Assembly: GCF_002849895.1 (NCBI RefSeq)
Contig: NZ_CP018867.1
Span: 1 to 64,000 of the forward strand
Source of the DNA: Companilactobacillus alimentarius DSM 20249
GTDB taxonomy: Bacteria > Bacillota > Bacilli > Lactobacillales > Lactobacillaceae
DNA: 64,000 bases
Direction: 5' to 3'
The first letter of the stretch is position 1. Each line of letters begins with the position of its first letter. The position numbers and the translations under genes were made by a program. The notes beneath the pieces are model-generated. The model had not been told where the DNA came from. It searched no databases and saw only the letters and a program-made list of their open reading frames with translations. Below, piece by piece: positions 30,231 to 39,293 of the stretch.

Positions 30231-32584
30231 ATGAATAATAAAGCTTTGAAAGTATTAGAGTTTGACAAGATCAAAGCTGAAATTGCCAAATATCTGATTA
30301 CAACGCGCGGGAACACTCTCTTAAAAAAATTAATGCCGATGTCGGTAGAATCAATCGTTCAAAGATTGATCGACCAAACCAAAGATGGAGCCGATATTCT
30401 TCGTATTAAGGGTGAAATCCCGGTTAGAAAATTAGCCGATCTACACGATCAAGCTAATCGATTGAAAAAAGATGGAAATTTAAATGGAACAGAGTTAGCC
30501 CAAATTGGACAAGTTCTTCAAAATACTACTGAATTAAAAGAATTCTTTGATGGACTAAAAGATGATCAACTCGATTTGCGTCAATTGTACAAACTTGATG
30601 ACAAGTTGATTGACAATCCCGGATTGACGAAACGAATTTCCAGATCCCTAGATGATACTGGTCGAGTTTTAGATACAGCATCAGATGATTTGAAATATAT
30701 TCGTGGTCGGATCAGTCGTTTAAATGATCAAATTAGACAGACGATGGAACAATATACTCGTGGTAAGAACACCAAGTATTTGACTGAAGCTATTGTTACT
30801 TTGCGTGACGATCGCTTTGTTATTCCAGTTAAGACTGAATATAAGACCAAGTTTGGTGGAGTTGTTCATGACCAAAGTGCCAGTGGACAAACTTTATACA
30901 TCGAGCCTCAAGCTGTAGTTGGATTAAATAATCAATTGCACGAGTCTCAAGTGTCTGAAAAGATGGAAGAAGTCCGTATCCTAAATGATTTGTCTGATTT
31001 AGTTCGTCCAGAGATTGATGAGATTGTTAAGAACAATGAAGTTTTAGCTCAATTTGATTTAATCAATGCTAAGGCTAAGTATGCTCGTGAAATAAAGGCG
31101 ACAGAGCCCGTAATTTCTAAAGACCACACAGTTACCTGTATAATGCAAAACATCCTCTTATCGACCCTGAGAAGGTCGTAGCTAATGATATTAAGATGGG
31201 CGATGGTTATAAGACAATGTTGATCACTGGTCCTAATACTGGTGGTAAAACTATTACGATGAAGACCCTAGGTTTGATTCAATTGATGGCTCAAGCCGGC
31301 TTGTTTATACCTGCTCGTGAAGAAAGCGAAATTGCTGTCTTTGACGAGATCTTCGTGGATATTGGTGATGAACAATCGATTGAACAAAATCTAAGTACTT
31401 TCTCATCACATATGGACAATATTATAAATATTATTCATAAAGTTTCTGAGCATAGTTTAGTTTTAATAGATGAATTAGGTGCAGGAACTGATCCACAAGA
31501 AGGTGCAGCTATTGCCATCGCTATTTTGGAAAAATTGGCCCAGTCGCACTGTTTTATCATGGCAACGACTCACTATCCTGAATTGAAGGTTTTTGCTTAC
31601 AATACCCCTGAGACAATTAATGCCAGCATGGAATTTGACGACAAATCACTCAAGCCGACTTATCAATTATTGATTGGTATTCCTGGAGCAAGTAATGCTT
31701 TTAACATTGCTGCTAGATTAGGGATGGATCGAAGCGTTGTTGAACGCGGACAATCGTTAATGGATGGCGAAAGTCAGGATCTCAATAATATGATTGCTGA
31801 TCTTGAAAATCGTCGGAAAGAATTTGAACAAAAAAATGAACAATTGAAGGTTCAATTGTCCAAGAATAAATCTGTTCAAAAAGATTATGAAACTAAAACT
31901 GATGCACTGGATAAATCTAAGGCATCTGAGATTCAGGCAGCGAAAGTTCGTGCTAATCAAATTGTTTCCAAGGCTAAAAAAGAATCCGAAAAGATTATTG
32001 ATCATCTACATAAGATGGAACGTGAAGGATCGGTCGTTAAGGAAGATCAAATTATTTCAGCCAAGACTAATTTGAAGAATTTACATCAAGATGAAGCGAT
32101 TAAGAAAAACAAAGTTTTACGTCGTAACAAACGTAAGCAGATGTTAAAAGTTGGTGATGAGGTTAAAGCTTTACCTTATGACCAGATTGGTACGATTGTA
32201 CGTAAAGATAAGAACGATCAGTATGAAGTGCAATTGGGAATTTTGAAGATGAAGTTTGGTGCCGAAGATTTGGAGAAGACTCAAGCAAGTGAAGCGGAAC
32301 CAGAAAAGAAGCCAACTATGGTTCGACGAACACGGAGCACAGGACTTTCCAGCAAACTTGATTTGCGTGGCGAGCGCTATGAAGAAGCTATGTCTGACTT
32401 AGACCAATATATTGATGCAGCTTTGTTAGCTGGGTATAATCAAGTTACGATCGTGCACGGCTTTGGTACCGGAGTTATTAGAAAAGGTGTTACGAAGTAT
32501 TTGCAACGTAATCCACGAGTTAAGTCGTTTGGGTACGCTCCAGCTAGTTCTGGAGGTTCTGGAGCGACAATCGTTGATTTGTAG
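30231..32584 (+). pseudogene. mutS2: MutS2 ribosome-rescue/anti-recombination ATPase, one frameshift
   Basis: MutS2 (RqcU) acts on collided ribosomes in B. subtilis and suppresses recombination elsewhere. The reconstructed protein is ~785 residues: N-terminal clamp and lever (DFRFVIPVKTEYK-like segment, ~residue 195), Walker A GPNTGGKT, Walker B LIDELGAGTDPQEG, a coiled coil (~515-620), a KOW-like patch, and a C-terminal Smr domain (LDLRGERYEEA, HGFGTGVIRKG). The frame breaks at TT 31132-31133, where one missing T turns HTVYLYNAKHPLI into a premature stop at 31179-31181; the remainder is open from 31196 to 32584. Start ATG 30231 has GGAGAG upstream. It is either a real loss or a base-calling error; the rest is well conserved. 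Confidence 0.9.
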
Positions 32585-32649
32585 TAAGCAGATATTTTTT
32601 CATAAATGTTTAAAAATGCTAATATTTAATTTGTTAAGGAGTGATAATA

Positions 32650-32961
32650 ATGGTTGATGAAGTAACAGATAAGGATTTTGAAGAAGAAACAAAAGATGGT
32701 GTTGTATTGATTGATTTTTGGGCAACATGGTGTGGTCCATGTCGTATGCAATCACCTGTAGTTGAAGAATTATCAGAAAATGATGACTCAGTTAAGTTTA
32801 TGAAGATGGATGTTGATGCTAACCCTAATACACCAAAATCATTTGGAATTATGGCTATTCCAACACTCATGATTAAAAAAGATGGCGAAGTAGTTGATAA
32901 ATTAACTGGCTTCCATAACAAAGCACAACTTGAAAAGATTTTAGACAATTATTCTGACTAA
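32650..32961 (+). CDS. trxA: Thioredoxin
   Basis: Thioredoxin is the general dithiol reductant. It has 103 residues with the active site WCGPC at C28-C31 and the cis-Pro loop IPTLM. ATG 32650 is preceded by AAGGAG at ideal distance; GTG 32641 is less likely. It stands just after mutS2, as in other lactobacilli, and ends at a terminator shared with the convergent yslB. Confidence 0.96.
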   Translation: MVDEVTDKDFEEETKDGVVLIDFWATWCGPCRMQSPVVEELSENDDSVKFMKMDVDANPNTPKSFGIMAIPTLMIKKDGEVVDKLTGFHNKAQLEKILDNYSD

Positions 32962-32980
32962 TTTCTAAATCTATTCAAAT

Positions 32981-33017
32981 AAAAATCCCTCAATTCACTG
33001 CGAATTGGGGGATTTTT
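32981..33017. terminator. Bidirectional terminator between trxA and yslB
   Basis: AAAAATCCCTCAATTC pairs with GAATTGGGGGATTTTT around a short loop. A and T runs on both sides suit termination of both convergent genes. Confidence 0.88.
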
Positions 33018-33027
33018 GGTGTATACT

Positions 33028-33498
33028 TTAGTTTCGATCAATTTGTATTTTAATTGAAACGCTTTTGGCTTTGCTGTTGACGGTATATGTTCCTAAACAA
33101 TATGCCCCAATCGTTTTTTCGACAGTTTCAGCAATTATTCCAGTCTCTAATGAAAACTCCGGATCATCGTTATTAGTATCGAAACGTTGAACGACTTCGG
33201 GACCAGTTAGGGTATAAATATAACTATGCTTGGTTTGCTTGGTAATTTCCAATTTACCAAAACCAGCTTTTTTAAATAAGTCAGGTAAGCTCTGCATATC
33301 GAGAATTAACTGACGACTGAGATTTTTACCTGCCCAGTATAATAATTCAACGGTATCTTTATCTAGTAGATCAGGAAGGATAAAATCGCGGAGTACCGAA
33401 ACTGCAAAGTAATTTTCAGTTAACGTATTTTCATTCTTATCATCTTGAGTATCATCTGTTAACGTTGGTTTGTTGAGATCATTTGATTTTGCGGCCAT
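33028..33498 (-). CDS. yslB: YslB family protein (DUF2507)
   Basis: This cytosolic protein of 156 residues belongs to the DUF2507/YslB family, with the conserved opening LRDFILPDLLDKDTVELLYWAGKNLSRQ. ATG 33498 is favoured because AAAGGAG lies 9 bp upstream; the earlier ATG at 33528 lacks such a site. Its function is unknown. Its only direct neighbours are trxA (convergent) and murI (divergent). The N-terminal ~30 residues are polar and probably disordered. Confidence 0.8.
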   Translation of the reverse strand: MAAKSNDLNKPTLTDDTQDDKNENTLTENYFAVSVLRDFILPDLLDKDTVELLYWAGKNLSRQLILDMQSLPDLFKKAGFGKLEITKQTKHSYIYTLTGPEVVQRFDTNNDDPEFSLETGIIAETVEKTIGAYCLGTYTVNSKAKSVSIKIQIDRN

Positions 33499-33631
33499 TG
33501 CTTTAACTCCTTTTTTCAGACAATTCATTATATCATTAGAATAATTGCTTTTTAAGTCAATGTAAAAGATAGCACATAATTATTTTCATAGAATACGAAT
33601 AACTCGCTTAAATAAAGGTAGGGGTAACATT

Positions 33632-34459
33632 ATGAGTGATAAAAGACCAATTGGAGTGTTAGATTCAGGATTAGGCGGATTAACAGTCGTCAAAGAAGTA
33701 ATTAATCAGTTGCCTAATGAAGATGTTGTTTTCATTGGTGACGAGGCAAGAATGCCATATGGAATAAAGACTCATGAACAAATCATATCTTATACACGTG
33801 AAATGGTACAGTATTTAATCAGTCAAAATGTAAAAATAATTATTTATGGTTGTAATACAGCTACAGCCAACGCTTTACAGACTTTACGTCAAGAGTTTAC
33901 AATTCCTATGATTGGTGTCATTCAGCCTGGTTCCAAGGAGGCTTCTGAAGTGACGAAAACTAACCATATCGGTATTATTGGGACTGAATCAACAATTAAT
34001 TCTAAGAGTTACAATAAAACTATCAGTGAAATTGACCCTAAGATTAAATCTCTAGGTGTCGCTGCACAAAAATTTGTTTCATTCGTTGAGACAGATACAG
34101 CAGATACTAAAGAAGCTAAAGATAATATTGAAGCAACTTTGAAGCCATTTAAGGATAATGATTTTGATACCTTGATTCTAGGATGTACTCATTTTCCTAT
34201 GTTAAAGAAACAGATCAATGATTATTTACCACAGACAAAATTAGTTGATCCAGCGGTTAGCACTGTAGATGTCGCAAAGAAATATTTGACGAAGAATGAT
34301 TTATTAACAAACTTAAATAATAGAACAGTGAAATTGTATGCTACAGGTGATATTAAAGAATTTGCCAGATTGGCTAAACGTTGGTTAAAGACTGATATTG
34401 ATGAAATAAGTTTAGTAAATATCGGAGGAAACAATGAAAGAAATAATAATAGCAACTAA
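33632..34459 (+). CDS. murI: Glutamate racemase
   Basis: MurI supplies D-glutamate for peptidoglycan. The 275-residue protein has the two catalytic cysteines in GCNTATAN (~73) and LGCTHFPML (~184), and the N-terminal DSGLGGLTV motif. ATG 33632 has AGGGG upstream. The 3' end overlaps the next gene by 26 bp, the usual racE-rdgB arrangement. Confidence 0.96.
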   Translation: MSDKRPIGVLDSGLGGLTVVKEVINQLPNEDVVFIGDEARMPYGIKTHEQIISYTREMVQYLISQNVKIIIYGCNTATANALQTLRQEFTIPMIGVIQPGSKEASEVTKTNHIGIIGTESTINSKSYNKTISEIDPKIKSLGVAAQKFVSFVETDTADTKEAKDNIEATLKPFKDNDFDTLILGCTHFPMLKKQINDYLPQTKLVDPAVSTVDVAKKYLTKNDLLTNLNNRTVKLYATGDIKEFARLAKRWLKTDIDEISLVNIGGNNERNNNSN

Positions 34460-35033
34460 GAATCCGGGTAAAGCACGTGAATTTAAGAGCGTTTTTGCTG
34501 GGGAAGATTTCAAATTAAAAACCCTTTTGGATTTTCCAGATTTCCCTGAAATAAGAGAAACTGGTTCAACTTTTCAGGAGAACGCCACACTAAAGGCACA
34601 TGCTGTCATGGAGAGATTTAATTTGCCTACCATTGCTGATGATTCGGGGTTACAAGTTGACGCCTTGTATGGTCAACCTGGGGTACGTTCAGCAAGATAC
34701 GCCGGTGATCATGACGATGCTGCTAATAATGCTAAATTATTGAGTGAATTAGGCGGCGTTCCAAAAGACAAGCGCACGGCTCGATTTGTGTCTACATTGG
34801 TCTTTGCTAATCCTAAAAATGAACATGATCTAGTTGTTGAAGGAGAAGTTAAAGGCTTAATTGGGACGCTTCCTCAAGGGGATGATGGTTTTGGCTATGA
34901 TCCACTATTTTATTTGCCAGAATTAGATAAGACCATGGCTCAAATCACAGTTGACCAAAAGAATCAGATCAGTCACCGTGGCAATGCTTTGAAGAAATTA
35001 GAAAAACAGTGGCAAGATTGGATTAATTGGTAA
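34434..35033 (+). CDS. rdgB: XTP/dITP pyrophosphatase (RdgB/HAM1 family)
   Basis: This house-cleaning enzyme hydrolyses dITP and XTP to monophosphates, keeping deaminated purines out of DNA. It has 199 residues. Family motifs: ATKNPGKAREF at residues 6-16, ADDSGLQVDAL (~68), GFGYDPLF (~149) and SHRGNALKKL (~181). The ATG 34434 lies within murI and has GGAGG seven bases upstream, so translation is coupled. Confidence 0.95.
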   Translation: MKEIIIATKNPGKAREFKSVFAGEDFKLKTLLDFPDFPEIRETGSTFQENATLKAHAVMERFNLPTIADDSGLQVDALYGQPGVRSARYAGDHDDAANNAKLLSELGGVPKDKRTARFVSTLVFANPKNEHDLVVEGEVKGLIGTLPQGDDGFGYDPLFYLPELDKTMAQITVDQKNQISHRGNALKKLEKQWQDWINW

Positions 35034-35099
35034 ATAATTGCCCTAAAATTGTTATAATGCTAGTATGAAAGTGTTATTAAAATACAGGAGGGTAATATT

Positions 35100-35510
35100 A
35101 TGACTGGTGGACAAATTGCGGGATTGATTGCAGCCGTTGCATTTGTAGTATTAGTTGTATATTTAGCCAGAACATTGATTCAGACAGCTAAATTACTTCA
35201 AGAATTGCAAGAGACAATGAAAGAAACTACCAAGATGGTAGAAGTTTTATCAAAGAATACTGATCAGATTATGAATCAAAGTACGAAGTTGGTTGATAAG
35301 ACTAATACTTTGATGGACGATGTTAATAGTAAATCTAGTAAGTTAAATCCATTGTTTGATACAGTGGAAAATCTTGGTAAAAAGAGTGCTGCTGCTACTT
35401 CACAGGAGCACAAGTCAGGTTTCAATTTTCAAAATCTATTGACCTTAGGTAACGTAGCTACGATCGCTAAGACGGCATCTAAAGTATGGCCGAGAAAGAA
35501 GAGTAAATAA
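35100..35510 (+). CDS. DUF948 membrane-anchored protein
   Basis: This 136-residue protein has one N-terminal transmembrane helix (~6-28) and then a long amphipathic coiled coil (~35-95) rich in Leu, Lys, Thr and Met, as in the DUF948 general-stress family. The basic C-terminus ends in PRKKSK. ATG 35100 has AGGAGGG upstream. It is paired with the YtxH-like gene that starts 3 bp later, a common stress-related pair. The molecular role is unknown. Confidence 0.82.
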   Translation: MTGGQIAGLIAAVAFVVLVVYLARTLIQTAKLLQELQETMKETTKMVEVLSKNTDQIMNQSTKLVDKTNTLMDDVNSKSSKLNPLFDTVENLGKKSAAATSQEHKSGFNFQNLLTLGNVATIAKTASKVWPRKKSK

Positions 35511-35512
35511 TT

Positions 35513-35806
35513 ATGAAAAATAATCAATTTATAATTGGCCTTGCTTTAGGCTGTGCATCAGGATATTTTGCTTCTAAGTATTTAACCAGTGAATCTGGTC
35601 AAAAGTTAATTGAAAATATTAAAACAATTCGTGGCGACTTTAATAACGGCGGTGTTGGTCTGAATACTAACAGTGATTTAGTTAATGCCTTTAATGACAA
35701 GACTGACGCTTTAAAAGATCATATGAGTTCGACTGTAGATAAGATCAAAGATGATGAAGATTCATCTGATATCGTTTTTAGCGAAGATGACCTTAACGAA
35801 GATTAA
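35513..35806 (+). CDS. YtxH-like small membrane protein
   Basis: This 97-residue protein has a short N-terminal hydrophobic segment (IIGLALGCASGYFASKYL) typical of YtxH-type proteins, then a polar helix and an acidic tail (DDEDSSDIVFSEDDLNED). It follows the DUF948 gene after 2 bp and ends at a strong terminator. No function is known. Confidence 0.75.
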   Translation: MKNNQFIIGLALGCASGYFASKYLTSESGQKLIENIKTIRGDFNNGGVGLNTNSDLVNAFNDKTDALKDHMSSTVDKIKDDEDSSDIVFSEDDLNED

Positions 35807-35821
35807 TATAATAATTTAAGA

Positions 35822-35861
35822 AAAAAGACTTTCAAATCAACATTGATTTGAAGGTCTTTTT
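35822..35861 (+). terminator. Rho-independent terminator
   Basis: AAAAAGACTTTCAAATCAA pairs with TTGATTTGAAGGTCTTTTT. It closes the murI-rdgB-DUF948-YtxH run and also faces the convergent minus-strand genes. Confidence 0.88.
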
Positions 35862-35885
35862 ATTTCTAATATGTTTTGTTCATAT

Positions 35886-36068
35886 TTATTTTGTATCTTT
35901 AAAAAAGGCTTTAATTATTATATAAAAGCCATAAGCAGTAAATCCTAACCAAATGGTAATAAAGAGTAAGAGATAAATAGTTTGACCGTTTTTATTAATC
36001 AAATAATAGAGTGTTAATAGAACTAAACTGATAATAATATAGAATATGGTATCTTTATTTTTTTTCAT
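35886..36068 (-). CDS. Small two-helix membrane protein
   Basis: This 60-residue hydrophobic protein has two predicted transmembrane helices (~8-24 and ~29-52) and a basic C-terminus (FFKDTK). It overlaps the 3' end of the upstream HTH gene by 14 bp, so the two are probably co-translated. No family is recognised. A role linked to the HTH-membrane regulator is a guess. Confidence 0.6.
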   Translation of the reverse strand: MKKNKDTIFYIIISLVLLTLYYLINKNGQTIYLLLFITIWLGFTAYGFYIIIKAFFKDTK

Positions 36069-36459
36069 ATTGTTTTGCCCTCTTTATCGCCCTTAATCTA
36101 ACTAGCCAATAGATGATAGGGATAACTAATCCTAGAGGGGCCAATTTAATACCAATTAATATTAAAATTATGGAGAACAAAAGCTCTTCTTTTTTATTGA
36201 ATGATTTAAAAAAGTTAGCATCTTTAATCACTTGTTGTTTTTCAAACTCACTTTTTAAAATTGGATCTTCTTTTAGAAGATCATCTATAGAAATATCAAA
36301 TATGGTACTTAATTCAAGAAGATTATCCATGGAGGGAAAGAATCGATCGTTTTCCCAATTGGAAATTGCTTGTCGACTAACATGAAGCTGATTAGCGAGT
36401 TGAATTTGAGACAAATGATGCTTCTCTCTGTTTTCATGAATGGTAACTCCTAAGCTCAT
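36055..36459 (-). CDS. XRE-family HTH regulator with membrane C-terminus
   Basis: This 134-residue protein has an N-terminal XRE helix-turn-helix (residues ~5-60: QIQLANQLHVSRQAISNWEN) followed by two hydrophobic segments (~90-125), so it is a DNA-binding protein tethered to the membrane. The ATG 36459 has AGGAGG eight bases upstream. It forms a two-gene unit with the small membrane protein downstream. Such pairs are usual accessory stress or antimicrobial sensors in lactobacilli; targets are unknown. Confidence 0.8.
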   Translation of the reverse strand: MSLGVTIHENREKHHLSQIQLANQLHVSRQAISNWENDRFFPSMDNLLELSTIFDISIDDLLKEDPILKSEFEKQQVIKDANFFKSFNKKEELLFSIILILIGIKLAPLGLVIPIIYWLVRLRAIKRAKQYEKK

Positions 36460-36560
36460 ATAGACCTCCTATAAATTGTTTTGTATAAATAATTATAATT
36501 TAAAAATACTCATGTTAAAAGACAGTTAAGCCTTACATCCGTTATAACGATTACAAATAA

Positions 36561-36598
36561 AAAAGGATTTGATAAAAATTATTTTATCAAGTCCTTTT
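36561..36598 (-). terminator. Terminator downstream of pepQ
   Basis: AAAAGGATTTGATAAAA pairs with TTTTATCAAGTCCTTTT around ATTA. On the minus strand it lies just after the pepQ stop; it can also stop transcripts arriving from the right. Confidence 0.85.
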
Positions 36599-36606
36599 AT
36601 TTTATA

Positions 36607-37707
36607 TTAGTCGATATATTTCAATTCTTTACTTGTATGTGTGAATGGTTCACAGCCATCTTCAGTAATATAAACGCAATCTTCAATTCTGACACCAGCA
36701 ACGTTGGGAATGTAAATTCCGGGTTCGATTGAGAAGCACATGCCAGGTTTTAGAACCATATCGTTACCTTCCATGATTGATGGGAATTCGTGTTCTGACA
36801 TCCCCATACCATGTCCTAGACGGTGAATGAAGTATTCGCCATAACCTGCTTTAGTGATAATATCACGGGCAACTTTATCAAGCTTAGCGGCAGTGATTCC
36901 GGGTTTAGCTGCGTCCATAGCTGCGTATTGAGCTTCTAAGTCAACTTTATAGATATCGAGTGATTTCTCATCAGGTTTACCAAAAGCAACTGTTCGAGAA
37001 GCATCACTGATATAACCGTTGTGGACGGTACCGAGGTCGAATAAGACTAATTCATCTTTTTTAATAGGATTTTTTTCGGGACCACCATGGGGATTAGCAG
37101 CATTAGCACCAGCTTGAACAATTGTGTCAAAACTCATGTGCATAACGCCTTTTTTCATCATGGCATAATTAATCTCAGCAACGACTTCTTGTTCTGTACG
37201 GCCTTCTTTGATAGCATTAAAGGCAACTGTAAAAGCGTAATCGGCTTCAGCACCAGCAGCTTTTAATTCTTCAATTTCACTGTCAGTTTTAATTAACTTA
37301 GCATTTTCCATATAACGGGAAAGGTTAGTAGGAAATTGAGCTTTTGGAAATTGTTGTTTAATAGCTTCGAGTTTTTGAACAGGAAGGTCGTCTTTTTCGA
37401 TACCCCAATTGTTGGGAATGCCATTAACATCTTTGATATGATTTGCCATCAAAGCAAATGGATCTTCATGATCTAAGTAGCCAAAGACGTCTTTGTCCCA
37501 ACCAGCTTCTTTTGCGGAGCCGACCTCTAGTTGAGGAGCAAACAAAAATGGGTCCTTGTCAGGGAAAACTAAAAGAGCTAAGATTCTTTCAACTGGGTCA
37601 CTGTAAAAACCAGTGAAGTAGTTGATATCGTTAGGATTAGAGATATAAGCAATGTCTAAATCATTTTGAGCTAAGTATTCTTGTAGTGCCAATAATTGTT
37701 TCTTCAT
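36607..37707 (-). CDS. pepQ: Xaa-Pro dipeptidase PepQ
   Basis: This cytosolic metallopeptidase of the M24B family cleaves Xaa-Pro dipeptides, important for casein or other proline-rich peptide use. It has 366 residues. An N-terminal creatinase-like domain (~1-125) precedes the pita-bread domain with metal ligands in LFDLGTVHNGYISDASRT (~215-235), GHGMGMSEHEFP (~293) and the Glu-bearing SIEPGIYIP and VRIEDCVYI segments. It is divergent from ccpA with a shared 166-bp region, an arrangement known in lactobacilli, where CcpA controls pepQ. Confidence 0.96.
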   Translation of the reverse strand: MKKQLLALQEYLAQNDLDIAYISNPNDINYFTGFYSDPVERILALLVFPDKDPFLFAPQLEVGSAKEAGWDKDVFGYLDHEDPFALMANHIKDVNGIPNNWGIEKDDLPVQKLEAIKQQFPKAQFPTNLSRYMENAKLIKTDSEIEELKAAGAEADYAFTVAFNAIKEGRTEQEVVAEINYAMMKKGVMHMSFDTIVQAGANAANPHGGPEKNPIKKDELVLFDLGTVHNGYISDASRTVAFGKPDEKSLDIYKVDLEAQYAAMDAAKPGITAAKLDKVARDIITKAGYGEYFIHRLGHGMGMSEHEFPSIMEGNDMVLKPGMCFSIEPGIYIPNVAGVRIEDCVYITEDGCEPFTHTSKELKYID

Positions 37708-37799
37708 GAAAATACTCCTTTGGGTTCAGATTTAATAGTAGTATATCACTGAAAACCGTTTTCTTTTTGAAAAAACATGAAAACATATGTTAATAATGT

Positions 37800-37813
37800 A
37801 GAAACCGCTTGCA
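37800..37813 (+). promoter_or_regulatory. Candidate cre site between pepQ and ccpA
   Basis: AGAAACCGCTTGCA matches the catabolite-responsive element consensus TGNAANCGNWNNCW at all but the first position. It lies 67 bp before the ccpA start, in the divergent promoter region, fitting autoregulation of ccpA and control of pepQ. Confidence 0.5.
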
Positions 37814-37879
37814 ATTGATGAAAATTTTTGATAAATTAAAGTTAATTAGTGAAAATATTGTTTGAGAGAGTGAATGTTT

Positions 37880-38881
37880 ATGGACAAAAAGGTAGTAACA
37901 ATTTATGACGTAGCTGAGGCTGCTAATGTTTCAATGGCTACAATTTCACGTGTAGTTAATGGAAATGCTAATGTTAAAGAAGAAACTAGAAAACGTGTTT
38001 TGGAGGTAATTGATCGTTTGAATTACCGTCCTAATGCGGTTGCTCGTGGTTTAGCAAGTAAAAAGAGTACAACAATTGGTGTTATTTTACCAGATATTAC
38101 TAATTTATACTTTGCATCATTGGCTAAAGGTATTGATGATGTTGCTTCAATGTACAAATACAATATCATTTTGACTAGTTTGCAAGAATCAGTCGGTGAT
38201 GAAGAACAAATTTTGAATAATTTGTTATCAAAACAAGTTGATGGACTTATTTACATGGGTAAGCAACTTTCTAAGAAATTAAAGCGAATCCTTGCAAATT
38301 CAAAGACACCAATCGTTTTAGCTGGTTCGGTCGATAAGAACAATGAAAGTGCTAGTGTAAATATTGATTTCACTGATGCTGTAGCCAGTGTTGTTGGTCA
38401 ATTGACACAAAATGGTCACAAGAAGATTGCCTATGTTGGTGGCAGTCTTGAAAATCCAATTGATGGTAAGTATAGATTAGATGGTTATAAGAAGGCTTTG
38501 AAGAAGTCACATCTAAACTTCTCATCAAACTTAGTCTTTGAGGCAGAATATTCAGTTCGTGCAGGAGAGGCTATCTGGGATGCAATCCAAAGTAGTGGCG
38601 CTACTGCAGCTTATGTTACTGATGATCTTCTAGCTGCTGGAATCTTGAATTCAGCCGTTAATGCCGGCGTAAAGATTCCTGAGGACTTTGAACTTGTGAC
38701 AAGTAATGATACCGTTTTGTGTGAAGTTACTCGCCCAAAGATGAGTTCGATCGAGGAACCATTGTATGATATTGGTGCCGTAGCAATGCGTTTGTTAACT
38801 AAGATGATGAATCAAGAACAGATTGATGAAAATACAGTTAAATTGCCATACAGCATTGTAAAACGTGGTTCTACTAAATAA
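37880..38881 (+). CDS. ccpA: Catabolite control protein A
   Basis: CcpA is the LacI/GalR-family regulator that with HPr-Ser-P binds cre sites for carbon catabolite control. It has 333 residues. The helix-turn-helix with hinge is at residues ~4-60 (TIYDVAEAANVSMATISRVV, hinge NAVARGLASK), followed by the periplasmic-binding-like effector core. I prefer ATG 37880 (MDKKVV) to ATG 37874; GAGAGTGAATG lies upstream of both. It is divergent from pepQ and ends at a terminator. Confidence 0.96.
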   Translation: MDKKVVTIYDVAEAANVSMATISRVVNGNANVKEETRKRVLEVIDRLNYRPNAVARGLASKKSTTIGVILPDITNLYFASLAKGIDDVASMYKYNIILTSLQESVGDEEQILNNLLSKQVDGLIYMGKQLSKKLKRILANSKTPIVLAGSVDKNNESASVNIDFTDAVASVVGQLTQNGHKKIAYVGGSLENPIDGKYRLDGYKKALKKSHLNFSSNLVFEAEYSVRAGEAIWDAIQSSGATAAYVTDDLLAAGILNSAVNAGVKIPEDFELVTSNDTVLCEVTRPKMSSIEEPLYDIGAVAMRLLTKMMNQEQIDENTVKLPYSIVKRGSTK

Positions 38882-38899
38882 ATAATAAGCAGAAAAAAA

Positions 38900-38936
38900 G
38901 GGCCTTGAGAATGTCTCCATTCTCAGGGCTCTTTAT
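38900..38936. terminator. Terminator between ccpA and convergent gene
   Basis: GGGCCTTGAGAATG pairs with CATTCTCAGGGCTC around a short loop, with A and T runs on the two sides. It serves ccpA and the convergent 38933-39235 gene. Confidence 0.85.
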
Positions 38937-39235
38937 TTGTGTTTAATAGTTTTACTTTGCTTATGCAGATCCCAGATAATTACAACGATATAGCCAAAAG
39001 CGACTAATGAGAGACCGCCAGTTACGATGGAACTCAATTCGTAAGGCATATCGAAAAATCCTGATAGAATCGAATATAATGTGTTGATTAAAACTACTAA
39101 AGCTAGAACAAAGGATTTGTCCCATATTTTAATATTGTGTTTTATTTTATAGCCAATTACTACCAAGATGAAGATAATTAAGACGGCGGCAACGGCATAA
39201 AGTGTATATTGTAAAAATTCTGGACTAAAGTACAT
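38933..39235 (-). CDS. Small three-helix membrane protein
   Basis: This 100-residue protein has three predicted transmembrane helices (~8-30, ~38-58, ~66-90) and a short basic C-terminus (HKQSKTIKHK). ATG 39235 has AAGGAG upstream. Homologues beside ccpA or pbp genes in related lactobacilli are plausible, but I do not recognise a named family. It probably shares transcription with the penicillin-binding protein gene upstream of it on the minus strand. Confidence 0.65.
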   Translation of the reverse strand: MYFSPEFLQYTLYAVAAVLIIFILVVIGYKIKHNIKIWDKSFVLALVVLINTLYSILSGFFDMPYELSSIVTGGLSLVAFGYIVVIIWDLHKQSKTIKHK

Positions 39236-39293
39236 AAATTATGCTCCTTAAATCAAAGTAACAGTGTTTATTAAGTAGATTAGATACTCTTGC

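Noticed and set aside
37751..37763. GAAAACCGTTTTC as a full cre site
   Set aside because: It has mismatches at key positions of the cre consensus; the site at 37800-37813 fits better.
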